A DNA stretch of 20,610 bases from Cyanobacteria bacterium UBA2566 (GTDB lineage Bacteria > Cyanobacteriota > Cyanobacteriia > Cyanobacteriales > Desertifilaceae): NCBI GenBank assembly GCA_002340255.1, contig DDLS01000150.1, positions 1 to 20,610 on the forward strand. The letters are read 5' to 3'. Each line of letters opens with the position of its first letter. Within the stretch, counting starts at the first letter, position 1. Below, one piece after another: positions 1-8,493 of this stretch. Under the pieces are notes generated by a model. The model had not been told where the DNA came from, did no database searches, and was given only the letters and a program-made list of their open reading frames with translations. The translations under genes and the position numbers were made by a program.

Positions 1-3000
1 TCTGGCGTTTTCGTTTAAATTATTGCTTTTACATATATAGTTGAAATTCTCTGTGAAATTTGAATCATCTAGTCCATTAGCAATTTCGTGACTAATATCT
101 ACATACTGTATGATTTTTAGATGGTTTTTCGAGAGTAAATCTAGCCATTCTGGTTGAGTGATAAGATAGGATGAGTGAGCATCATAATCGATACTAAATG
201 AGGCGTTGGAGATGAAATCTGCAAAGACTAAATGACCTTCACTATTGAGGTGATTTTGGATATTCAAAAATAGTTCTTCTTTCTTTTTGATGTGACAAAT
301 GACTTCAAATCCATAGATCAGATCGTAATGGTCTGGAAACTCATCCTGGGAACTATCCCCATTGATTATTTTGATCCGCTGTTCCAGATCAAATTGATTA
401 ATTCTTTGATTTCCCAATTCTACTTGTCGATCTGATATGGTATAGCCACAAAGCTCTAAGTGATTATACTTCTGACCTAGGGTTATTAAATCTGTACCAT
501 GGCCACAGCCAATATCTAGAACTTTCTGACAAGCAGAAAAGTCAACTTTCTGCCAACCTATATTTCTAATCTCTTGCTGGGCTATTAATGCTAATTGTTG
601 GTATCTTTCTTGTGTGTTGGATTTATGAGACAATAGAATCCATGAAAATCCTCTAATAACTCCCGGCAGAGGAACATAGTTCAAAATCGCCTGTTCATGA
701 ACATAAGAAGTTAACTCATCATAAAAATCACCAACTATATAATCCTGATTTTGAAGATATTTTTGATACCTAGAAGTCAAGGTCTCTAACAACTTAGGTA
801 ATAATTTTTGTTCATCTTCTGTTAAGTCTTCAGATAACTTCAGTTCTTGAGTTAATCCTGCTGTATCTCCTTGTCTCAGAAGTTTAAGAACTAAATTTGA
901 ACTTTGATTCGTAGGATTCTGATCTTGATTTTCAGGAGTTTCCACCCAATAACGTTGCCATTGGAATGGATAGGTCGGTAATACTACTTTCTGACGACTA
1001 TAGTCTGAGTCAAACCCTGACCAATCTATTGTTACCCCTTTCACATATAGTTGCCCTAAGCTTGATAGCATTTGTTGCCACTCATCTTTCAAAAGCGCAG
1101 CATCCTCTGATTTATCTCTTTCTAAGGAAGACTGGAGAGGGATTTGATTCGGACGCAATGAGGGCAACCATTCTCCCCTGTTTTCTCTGACACATTGCCT
1201 TCCCATTCCTAACAATATGGGTTTGGGGCCAATTTCCAGGAAGGTTTCATATCCTTTTTCTTCCAGAGTTTTCATACTCTGAGCAAATCTTACGGGTTGA
1301 CGCACATGACCTACCCAATATTCAGCAGTGGTTATTTCTGCACCTACTTGAGTCCCCGTTACATTTGAGATTAGTGGTATTTTGGGTTCATTATAAGTTA
1401 TCTCTTTAGCCACTGTTTCAAATTGTGTTAACATGGGTTCCATCAATGGTGAATGGAAGGCATGGGATACCTGTAATTGTTTGGTCTTAATTCCTAGATT
1501 TTTGAAGATATCACAAATAGTTGCTATAGCTCCACTGTCACCAGAAATTACTATACTTTCTGGTCCGTTAACTGCTGCTATTGTCACTTGAGAAGTATAT
1601 TCTTTTATGGCCTCTTTTACCTGAGATTCTGATGCCATTACAGATACCATCTCACCACCGGAGGGTAATTTTTGCATTAACTGTCCCCGCATGGCTATTA
1701 GTTTGAGACCGTCTTCTAGGCTGAATACTCCGGCAATACAAGCTGCTACATATTCCCCGACGCTGTGACCCATGACACCATTGGGTTTGATTCCCCATGA
1801 ATCCCATAATTTGAAGAGGGCGTATTCTAAGGCAAATAGGGCAGGTTGGGTATAAGCTGTTTGGTCTAAAAGACTTGATTTTTGTGCGTCTTTGGGGTAA
1901 ATAATTTCTAATATGGATGTTTCCAAATAGGGTTGAAGAATTTGGTCACATTGCTCTAAAGTTTGACGGAAAATCCGTGCTTTTTCATACAGTTGTCTTC
2001 CCATGTTTATATATTGGGAACCTTGACCTGTAAATAGAAATGCAATTTTTACGATCTTACTATTGAGTGACTCTCCATAAAATTGTCCTATTCCGTATTC
2101 TTTTCGTTGGTAAGATTTGATTTTTTCTAGTAATTCTTGCTGGGTTGCTGCAATAGTAGCTAGACGATGATTGAAGTGTTTACGTCCTGTGTTTGCCGTA
2201 TAGCAAATGTCTGCAATTTCTAATTCCTGATGAGTTTCTAGATGATTTTGATAATGAGATACCAATTGTTCCAGTGCTTCTGGAGTTTTTGCTGAGAGGG
2301 TTAAACAATGAACCGGACGCTCTGGGGAATTTTCTTTCTTAATGGGTTCTGGAGCTTCTTCCAGGATTACATGAGCGTTTGTTCCTCCAATGCCAAAGGA
2401 ACTAACTCCTGCTCTACGAGGAGTTCCATTGGTTTTCCATTGGGAAAGAGTGGTATTAACATATAGTGGACTATTGGCAAAATCTATTTTAGGGTTAGGT
2501 TGTTCAAAATGTAGGGTTGGTGGTAGTACTTTATGTTTGAGAGCTAAAACTGTTTTGATTAGTCCGGCTACTCCTGCGGCTGCATCTAAATGACCCATAT
2601 TGCTTTTTAGGGAACCAATGGCACAGAAACCTTTCTTTTCCGTACTATACCTAAAAGCCTGGGTCAGAGCTGCAATTTCTACTGGATCTCCCAGCTCTGT
2701 CCCTGTGCCATGAGCTTCTATGTATGAGATGGTTTCTGGATCTACTCCGGCAACAGCATGAGCCTCTGAAATAACTGCTGCTTGACCTTCTATGCTAGGT
2801 GCGGTGTAGCCAACTTTTAAGGAGCCATCGTTATTAATGGACGATCCTTTGATTATGGCTTGGATAGAATCTCCATCGGCGATCGCCTCATTCAGCCGCT
2901 TAAGAAGTATAATGCCCACACCATCACCGGGTATTGTACCTTTGGCTTTAGCATCAAAGGCTCGACAGTGTCCATCGGGAGAGAAAATCATTCCCTCTCG

Positions 3001-3672
3001 ATATAAGTGTCCAGCTTTCTGGGGAACCTGGATGGAGACACCACCAGCAAGAGCAAGATCGCATTCCCCATTGAGCAAACTTTGACAAGCCATGTGAACC
3101 GCAACTAAGGAGGTTGAACAAGCTGTTTGAACATTGATTGCAGGCCCTCTTAAATTTAGCTTGTAAGCGACACGAGTGGCCAGGAAATCCTTATCACTAT
3201 TGATCATTAACTGATAAGAGTTCGATGGATTATTAGAATCGTGGTTTGGATAAAGATTCTTTAATAAGTAGTGGTTCATGCCAATACCAGCATAAACTCC
3301 AATCAAACCTTCATAGGTCTCTGGATTGTATCCCCCTCTTTCTATCGTTTCCCAAGCACATTCAAGAAATAAACGCTGTTGCGGATCTATATACTCGGCT
3401 TCCTTGCGACTGTAGCTAAAGAAATTAGCATCGAACATATCGATGTCTGACATCATTGCACGGGCTTTTACATAGTTAGGATCGTCGAGCAATTCAGCTT
3501 TAATACCAGACTTTAGTAATTCTTGATCTGAGAAAAAAGAAATAGACTCAACGCCATCTTTAAGATTCTGCCAAAATTGATTGAGGTCTGGAGCTTTTGG
3601 AAAACGACCGGACAGGGCAATAATGGCTATACTTAGATCGTCTACTGAATTGGCTTCATCTTGTAGATTCAT
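1..3672 (-). CDS. Type I PKS, KS-AT-C-methyltransferase..., 3' part outside window (NRPS-to-PKS hybrid module)
   Basis: The frame is open from the ATG at 3672 to base 1 (1224 codons, no stop), so the gene is 3'-partial. There is no long N-terminal helix; the KS begins at about residue 12 (I-A-I-I-A-L-S-G-R-F-P). It has Cys185 in T-A-C-S-T-S, His321 (H-G-T-G-T) and His361 (N-M-G-H). The features N-N-D-G-S-L-K-V-G-Y-T-A-P-S and S-G-R-F-P-K-A mark the KS group that follows NRPS modules. AT: Ser637 in GHSVGEY and HAFH at 737-740, predicting malonyl-CoA. A helical linker leads to a methyltransferase (about 975-1220) with SAM motif V-L-D-I-G-C-G-H-G at 1051-1059 and G-Y-T-I-S. It resembles the C-methyltransferases of cyanobacterial PKSs, predicting alpha-methylation. 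KR, DH or ACP domains, if any, lie beyond the edge. Nineteen extra residues lie between AT and post-AT linker. The KS-AT linker lacks the 36-nt repeat. Confidence 0.95.
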   Translation of the reverse strand, partial: MNLQDEANSVDDLSIAIIALSGRFPKAPDLNQFWQNLKDGVESISFFSDQELLKSGIKAELLDDPNYVKARAMMSDIDMFDANFFSYSRKEAEYIDPQQRLFLECAWETIERGGYNPETYEGLIGVYAGIGMNHYLLKNLYPNHDSNNPSNSYQLMINSDKDFLATRVAYKLNLRGPAINVQTACSTSLVAVHMACQSLLNGECDLALAGGVSIQVPQKAGHLYREGMIFSPDGHCRAFDAKAKGTIPGDGVGIILLKRLNEAIADGDSIQAIIKGSSINNDGSLKVGYTAPSIEGQAAVISEAHAVAGVDPETISYIEAHGTGTELGDPVEIAALTQAFRYSTEKKGFCAIGSLKSNMGHLDAAAGVAGLIKTVLALKHKVLPPTLHFEQPNPKIDFANSPLYVNTTLSQWKTNGTPRRAGVSSFGIGGTNAHVILEEAPEPIKKENSPERPVHCLTLSAKTPEALEQLVSHYQNHLETHQELEIADICYTANTGRKHFNHRLATIAATQQELLEKIKSYQRKEYGIGQFYGESLNSKIVKIAFLFTGQGSQYINMGRQLYEKARIFRQTLEQCDQILQPYLETSILEIIYPKDAQKSSLLDQTAYTQPALFALEYALFKLWDSWGIKPNGVMGHSVGEYVAACIAGVFSLEDGLKLIAMRGQLMQKLPSGGEMVSVMASESQVKEAIKEYTSQVTIAAVNGPESIVISGDSGAIATICDIFKNLGIKTKQLQVSHAFHSPLMEPMLTQFETVAKEITYNEPKIPLISNVTGTQVGAEITTAEYWVGHVRQPVRFAQSMKTLEEKGYETFLEIGPKPILLGMGRQCVRENRGEWLPSLRPNQIPLQSSLERDKSEDAALLKDEWQQMLSSLGQLYVKGVTIDWSGFDSDYSRQKVVLPTYPFQWQRYWVETPENQDQNPTNQSSNLVLKLLRQGDTAGLTQELKLSEDLTEDEQKLLPKLLETLTSRYQKYLQNQDYIVGDFYDELTSYVHEQAILNYVPLPGVIRGFSWILLSHKSNTQERYQQLALIAQQEIRNIGWQKVDFSACQKVLDIGCGHGTDLITLGQKYNHLELCGYTISDRQVELGNQRINQFDLEQRIKIINGDSSQDEFPDHYDLIYGFEVICHIKKKEELFLNIQNHLNSEGHLVFADFISNASFSIDYDAHSSYLITQPEWLDLLSKNHLKIIQYVDISHEIANGLDDSNFTENFNYICKSNNLNENAR
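1200..1235 (-). repeat. 36-nt tract identical to 12485-12520 (end of AT)
   Basis: Exact DNA match to the fully reducing PKS at the equivalent AT position. The KS portions of the two genes are clearly different in sequence, so the match is domain-local. Confidence 0.85.
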
Positions 3673-3738
3673 TTCTGGCTCCTCACTTATATTACTGATT
3701 TCAATCTATTCATCAACACGGCGTATTCAATACTTGCA
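3673..3738 (-). other. 66-nt spacer between NRPS and hybrid PKS
   Basis: This is the longest non-coding gap in the window. It contains the ribosome-binding site of the next gene and no convincing terminator hairpin. A weak sigma70-like pair (TTGATG, 16 nt, TAATAT on the minus strand) is present but unconvincing. Confidence 0.6.
3679..3684 (-). promoter_or_regulatory. Shine-Dalgarno (GAGGAG) for the KS-AT-cMT PKS
   Basis: GAGGAG on the minus strand is 6 nt before the ATG at 3672. Spacing and match are good and decide the start. The encoded N-terminus enters the KS fold almost at once, as expected for this KS type. Confidence 0.82.
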
Positions 3739-6700
3739 TTAATCTCTAGATTGAGGTCGAGAACGATGCTTTTGTCTCCGTTCTAGTCTTTGTTTCATCA
3801 TGTTTTTTCCTTCTTTTAAGTTGGTATTACGAATATTGCGGGCTTCTTTCGAGTCACGGTCGTTAATACTTTCACCTTTGATATACTGACTCAAATGATA
3901 AATTGTTGGATATTTTAAAAGATCGACGACTTGGAGTTTGGTCTTAAATATTTCTTGAAGTATAGCACTTACTTGTATCAATAGCAAGGAATTTCCTCCC
4001 ACTTCAAAAAAATTATCATAAATTCCTACTTTTTCCAGTTGAAGCACATCTTGCCAAACTTTAGCAATCTGTTGTTCTATTTCCGATTTAGGGACGACAT
4101 ATTCAGTATAAGACCGATTGTTTATCTTGGAGCTGGGGAATTTTTTACGGTCTACTTTGCCGTTGGGGGTCAAGGGCAGAGACTCTAACAGTACAAAAGC
4201 TGAGGGAACCATATACTGAGGTAGAAGCTTTTCCAGAAAAGTTCGTAGTTTAGGAACGAGCTGCTGAGATAAATTCTGTTGTAAAGGATTGTTGCCGTAA
4301 AGTGTCCAAGATTTTGGCTCGCACTTTTCTCTCGGTATGGACGGGAATCGATTCTCAATTAGTGCTGATGATTTTTTCCAACATATAACATCATAGCAAT
4401 CAGGGGTCTCAAGATCTGACCACGTAATGTAGATGCGATAATCTAACTCATCACTCAAGCTCCAAAAATCTTCAGGATCTATTCCTGTTTCTAGAGTGTT
4501 TTTTTCTAAGGTTTTTCGGAGTTCTCCGACCTTAATCAATTGATCTTTTCTGGTCAAGAGTTGCTTGAGCTTGATTGGAAATTGGAGGCGTGCATTGGGA
4601 ACATTTTTGACGATCAGCATTTCTGGCTGCTTTTGTGCCAAAATGTGCTCGATAGAGGGTAAGGTTAGTTGCTCCTGTTGCCAATTGAGCAATTGAGGGC
4701 TGCTACTGGAGGACAAAACGTCCTTTTCTATATGAAGAATCACATCATAGCGAAACGTGGTCATTTCATTATGGGTGCGACCGCGCTTGAGTTGAATCTC
4801 TACCTGACTAATCTGGGGTAAATGCTGCTGTAGCGCTTGGAAAAAGGTTGGATCGATTACCAATTCCTCTTCTTCTTTTAATTTTTTTTGTACTCGATCC
4901 CATAAATCTTCTAGGGTTAGATCGTCAGCAGCTTGGCTCAATAATATATCAGTATGGAAGGTTTCTAGTAGTCGTAGACTTCGCACATCTCCGATAAAGA
5001 TTTGACCCCCAGGTTCGACTAATTTGATTGCATTGTCTAATACTTCTACTAAGTATTCAATACTGGGAAAATATTGGATAACTGAGTTAAGGATTACAGC
5101 ATCGAAGGATTCTTGCTCCACGGATTGAAAATCATGGGCAGGTTGGTTGTAGAGTTTAACATGAGACCCATTGCCCTCTAGGGTTTCCAAGTGCTGTTCA
5201 ATATAAGAAATCGCTTTGTCGGAAATATCGGTAGCACAATAGTTGGAAGTGTGGGGAGCAATCTTAAAGAGCAACAGACCCGTACCACAACCGATCTCTA
5301 GGATGCGATCGGGTTTGAAATCGAGGATGCGCTCAATGGTATAATTTAACCATTGAGACATCTCTTGTTCAGGGATGGGCTGACCAGTATAACTATCTCT
5401 CCAAATCAGAGGGTTGAAATTTGAGGCTCCATCAATGGTGGTCTGTTGATAGATATTATTCCTGAGTTGTTGCCATTGTAATATGCGATCGCGGTGAGCT
5501 TGATTGATAGAGTCACGAGAATTTGGGTCTTGACCTTGGAAGTTGGGAACAATATAGGCGATCAGGGGCTTGTCACTCAAGCGATCGCGATCGGTAATGA
5601 CGACTGCTTCTTGCACCTCTGGGTGCTGAGTCAAGGTTGATTCAATTTCTCCGAGTTCAATACGGAACCCTCGAATCTTGACTTGGTTATCTATTCGACC
5701 TAGATAATCAATAGTTCCATCCGGTAAATATCGAGCTAAATCGCCGGTTTTATACAATCTTGAGCTTTGATTGTGAATGTGCAAACCCTCAAAAGGGTTA
5801 GGAATAAATTTCTCTTGAGTTAATTCGGGGCGGTTAAGATAGCCACGAGCCAAACCGACTCCACCGATATGGAGTTCCCCCGGTACACTAATAGGGGTAG
5901 GTTGGTGATAACTGTCTAGGATATAAATTTCGGTATTACCAATGGGACAACCAATGGGTGTAATCACCGAACTCTCTTCTGTTGGCTTTAGCCGATCGCC
6001 TACCTTATAAATGGTTGACCAGATTGTCGTTTCCGTAGGACCATAAAGATTCCAGACTTCCTTAGCTATCTCTCGAAGTTGATCCGCCAATTGGGCAGGT
6101 AAAGCTTCACCTCCAGACAATAATTTCGCGTCCAGCTTGTGATTGGCTAAACCTGCCATTAATAGCATTTTCCAAGTAGCAGGGGTTGCCTGCATCACTG
6201 TGGCTCCAGATTCTAATAACTGGGGTAAGAGCCTGTTGCCATCTATGGCAATTTCACGGGGAACTAATACGACTGATGCGCCTACGATGAGGGGCAGATA
6301 AAGTTCTAATGCTGCAATATCAAATGAGATGGTTGTAATGGCGTTAAACGTATCGACTCTTGTCAATTCCAGATAATGGTTCATGGATACGAGGAAATTG
6401 ACGAGAGACTGATGACAGATTTGAACTCCTTTAGGTTTACCTGTCGAGCCAGAAGTATAAATAACATAAGCTCGATTCTCTGGAGCCACTGCGCTGGTGG
6501 GATTTTGCTCAGGATATGATGCGATCGCCGGCCAATCCCGATCCAAGCAGACCATTTTAGCCTGATGTTCTGGTATAATCTCTAACAATAACTCAGTGGT
6601 TAGCAAGACCGGCACAGCGGAATCTTGTAACATATAAGCTAACCGTTGCTGCGGATAACTCGGATCGATGGGGACATAAGCGCCTCCAGCCTTCAGTATC

Positions 6701-8493
6701 CCCAAAAGTCCCACTAACATTTCTATAGAGCGATCGATACATAAACCGATCAGCACTTCTGCTCTTACGTCCAAACTGTGCAGATAATGGGCTAACTGAT
6801 TCGCACGTTCATTCAAATCTTGATAAGTCAACCGGCGATCGCCAAAAATCACTGCCACAGCATCCGGAGTGCGCTTAACCTGCTCTTCAAACAACTGATG
6901 AATACAGCGATCCTGTGGATATTCCGTAGCCGTGTTATTCCATTGCTCAAGTAACAGATGCTGTTGTGCCTCCGGCAACAAAGGCAGTTGCCCCACATTT
7001 TGCTCGGGATGATGAACAATTCCAGCTAACAACGCCTGATAATGGCTAGCCATCCTCACAATCGTTTGCTCATCAAATAGATCTGTATTGTATTTGAAGA
7101 ATCCCATCATAGATGAATCTTCCTCAATCATTTCTAAAGTCAAATCAAACAGACTTTCATACTGAGCCAATGCAAACGGCTCCACTTTCCATTTTCCCCA
7201 ATTGACTACAGTTTTCTTCCGGCTGGACAACAGCTTTTGTACCGTTTGAGCGCCTTGAAAATTTTGCAGCATAAAGTAAGCTTGAAAAAGAGGGGAGCGA
7301 CTCGAATCTTGCTCTACATTTAATCGCTGGACTAACAAAGAAAAAGGATAATCTTGATGAGCTAAGGCCTCAATAACCGTTTGGCGCACCTGAGACAGGA
7401 AGTCTTTGAAACAAGGATTTCCGGAAAGACTTCCCCTCATCACAACTTGATCGACAAAGTAACCAACAATCGGAACAAACTCAGGTTTAGACCGACCAAA
7501 AGTAGGAGAGCCGACCAAAATATCTTCTTGACTGGTGTAACGAGATAGAAGAATTTGAAAAGCGGCCAAGAGAACCATATAAAGAGTCGCCCCTTCCTCC
7601 TGAGCGAGTGCTTTCAGGTTTTCAGTCAGTTCTTGAGGCAAATTGAAAGGGCAAGCAGCACCGTTATAGGTTTGTATGGGAGGTCGCGGTTTATCGGTCA
7701 GTAAATTCAAGACCGGCAAATCCCCTCCCAGTTTTTGTTGCCAATAACTCCAGAGGCGCTCTCCTTCAGTTCCAGCTAATAAATCCCTTTGCCAACTCAC
7801 ATAATCTTGGTAAGAGTTATCTATTGAAGGCAGAGATATTTCAACACCTGTCTGTTGAGCTTCGTAAATTTCTGGTATTTCTTTGACCATAGAACTCATA
7901 GACCAACCATCCCAAGCAATATGATGTATTGTCAACAACAGGATATGGTCTTTTTCTGAATGGCTAAACCACCTGATTCGCATGACGGGTTGATTTTCCA
8001 GATCGAAGGGTTGACGATGAGTTTGAAGAACGTTTGCATACAACTCATCCTCATTCCAACTCGAAGCATCAATCTCCAAGAAATCCAAGGATTGATTGTG
8101 ATGGACTTGTCGAACCATGTCTTGACCCAATTTTGGGAACGTACTTTGCAGCATGGGATGGCGGTGTCTTAATCCCTCAAAAGTTTGCTGCAAAATAGCC
8201 AGATCTACCGGAGAATAAATACGAACCGCAAATGACAAATTGTAAGTATAGCTTTGTGGGGCAAGTTCCCATAAAAATCTGAGACCTCTTTGACCGTAAG
8301 ATAGAGGATAGACCTGCAATAAATCGGGCTGTTCCCGCAATAACTGCACAATTTTAGTTTTGTACTGCTTCAGTTGAGCAATAACATCAGGGGTTAATAC
8401 CTCTTGGGAACCTCCAGTACGCAGTTTGTCACCAGCACACCATAACTTGACCCCTTTGAGAGATAGATCTTGTAAAAACTCCACTAAGTTCAT
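3739..8493 (-). CDS. NRPS module: TubC-type docking - C - A(N-methyltransferase) - PCP, predicted N-methylglycine
   Basis: About 1584 aa from the ATG at 8493, numbered from there. That ATG overlaps the PKS stop as ATGA; six further codons back to a TTG at 8511 are less likely. Residues 1-55 match a TubC-type N-terminal docking domain (M-N-L-V-E-F-L, V-K-L-W, G-D-K-L-R). C domain (about 60-480): H-H-I-A-W-D-G at 190-196, joining a polyketide acyl chain to the amino acid. A domain from about 520: Y-T-S-G-S-T-G, L-Y-G-P-T-E-T-T, Y-K-T-G-D-L, then G-F-R-I-E-L-G-E. My manual alignment to GrsA gives the code D-I-L-Q-L-G-L-I-W-K, which I know as glycine. An N-methyltransferase (about 1030-1260, SAM motif I-L-E-I-G-C-G-T-G) is inserted after A8. 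The A domain resumes with P-Q-Y-M-V-P-S and N-G-K-V-D-R. PCP: Ser1502 in G-G-N-S-L-L. There is no epimerase or TE. The tail after the PCP is very basic (R/K-rich last 25 residues), facing the next PKS. Confidence 0.97.
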   Translation of the reverse strand: MNLVEFLQDLSLKGVKLWCAGDKLRTGGSQEVLTPDVIAQLKQYKTKIVQLLREQPDLLQVYPLSYGQRGLRFLWELAPQSYTYNLSFAVRIYSPVDLAILQQTFEGLRHRHPMLQSTFPKLGQDMVRQVHHNQSLDFLEIDASSWNEDELYANVLQTHRQPFDLENQPVMRIRWFSHSEKDHILLLTIHHIAWDGWSMSSMVKEIPEIYEAQQTGVEISLPSIDNSYQDYVSWQRDLLAGTEGERLWSYWQQKLGGDLPVLNLLTDKPRPPIQTYNGAACPFNLPQELTENLKALAQEEGATLYMVLLAAFQILLSRYTSQEDILVGSPTFGRSKPEFVPIVGYFVDQVVMRGSLSGNPCFKDFLSQVRQTVIEALAHQDYPFSLLVQRLNVEQDSSRSPLFQAYFMLQNFQGAQTVQKLLSSRKKTVVNWGKWKVEPFALAQYESLFDLTLEMIEEDSSMMGFFKYNTDLFDEQTIVRMASHYQALLAGIVHHPEQNVGQLPLLPEAQQHLLLEQWNNTATEYPQDRCIHQLFEEQVKRTPDAVAVIFGDRRLTYQDLNERANQLAHYLHSLDVRAEVLIGLCIDRSIEMLVGLLGILKAGGAYVPIDPSYPQQRLAYMLQDSAVPVLLTTELLLEIIPEHQAKMVCLDRDWPAIASYPEQNPTSAVAPENRAYVIYTSGSTGKPKGVQICHQSLVNFLVSMNHYLELTRVDTFNAITTISFDIAALELYLPLIVGASVVLVPREIAIDGNRLLPQLLESGATVMQATPATWKMLLMAGLANHKLDAKLLSGGEALPAQLADQLREIAKEVWNLYGPTETTIWSTIYKVGDRLKPTEESSVITPIGCPIGNTEIYILDSYHQPTPISVPGELHIGGVGLARGYLNRPELTQEKFIPNPFEGLHIHNQSSRLYKTGDLARYLPDGTIDYLGRIDNQVKIRGFRIELGEIESTLTQHPEVQEAVVITDRDRLSDKPLIAYIVPNFQGQDPNSRDSINQAHRDRILQWQQLRNNIYQQTTIDGASNFNPLIWRDSYTGQPIPEQEMSQWLNYTIERILDFKPDRILEIGCGTGLLLFKIAPHTSNYCATDISDKAISYIEQHLETLEGNGSHVKLYNQPAHDFQSVEQESFDAVILNSVIQYFPSIEYLVEVLDNAIKLVEPGGQIFIGDVRSLRLLETFHTDILLSQAADDLTLEDLWDRVQKKLKEEEELVIDPTFFQALQQHLPQISQVEIQLKRGRTHNEMTTFRYDVILHIEKDVLSSSSSPQLLNWQQEQLTLPSIEHILAQKQPEMLIVKNVPNARLQFPIKLKQLLTRKDQLIKVGELRKTLEKNTLETGIDPEDFWSLSDELDYRIYITWSDLETPDCYDVICWKKSSALIENRFPSIPREKCEPKSWTLYGNNPLQQNLSQQLVPKLRTFLEKLLPQYMVPSAFVLLESLPLTPNGKVDRKKFPSSKINNRSYTEYVVPKSEIEQQIAKVWQDVLQLEKVGIYDNFFEVGGNSLLLIQVSAILQEIFKTKLQVVDLLKYPTIYHLSQYIKGESINDRDSKEARNIRNTNLKEGKNMMKQRLERRQKHRSRPQSRD
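5050..5450 (-). other. N-methyltransferase domain embedded in the adenylation domain (core)
   Basis: The SAM-binding motif I-L-E-I-G-C-G-T-G lies near 5275-5300. It sits between adenylation motifs A8 (near 5640-5700) and A9/A10 (near 4140-4225), the usual place for NRPS N-methyltransferases. Farther on, near 4745-4785, H-N-E-M-T-T-F-R-Y-D-V resembles the conserved C-terminal motif of this MT family. This argues for methylation of the alpha-amino nitrogen of the thioester-bound amino acid with SAM. The boundaries given are approximate. Confidence 0.85.

Noticed and set aside
1..780. Free-standing methyltransferase gene at the left edge
   Set aside because: The frame is continuous with the KS-AT upstream and has no stop or restart, so it is a domain of the PKS.
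2837..3085. Plus-strand open frames opposite the PKS genes (also 966-1190, 9734-9976, 15033-15299, 17744-18031, 20011-20226)
   Set aside because: Each lies antisense to strongly conserved domains, has no family resemblance and no proper ribosome-binding context.
3673..3738. Possible internal promoter (TTGATG - 16 nt - TAATAT, minus strand)
   Set aside because: Only four of six matches in each box in AT-rich sequence; same-direction genes with a short gap are better explained as one operon.
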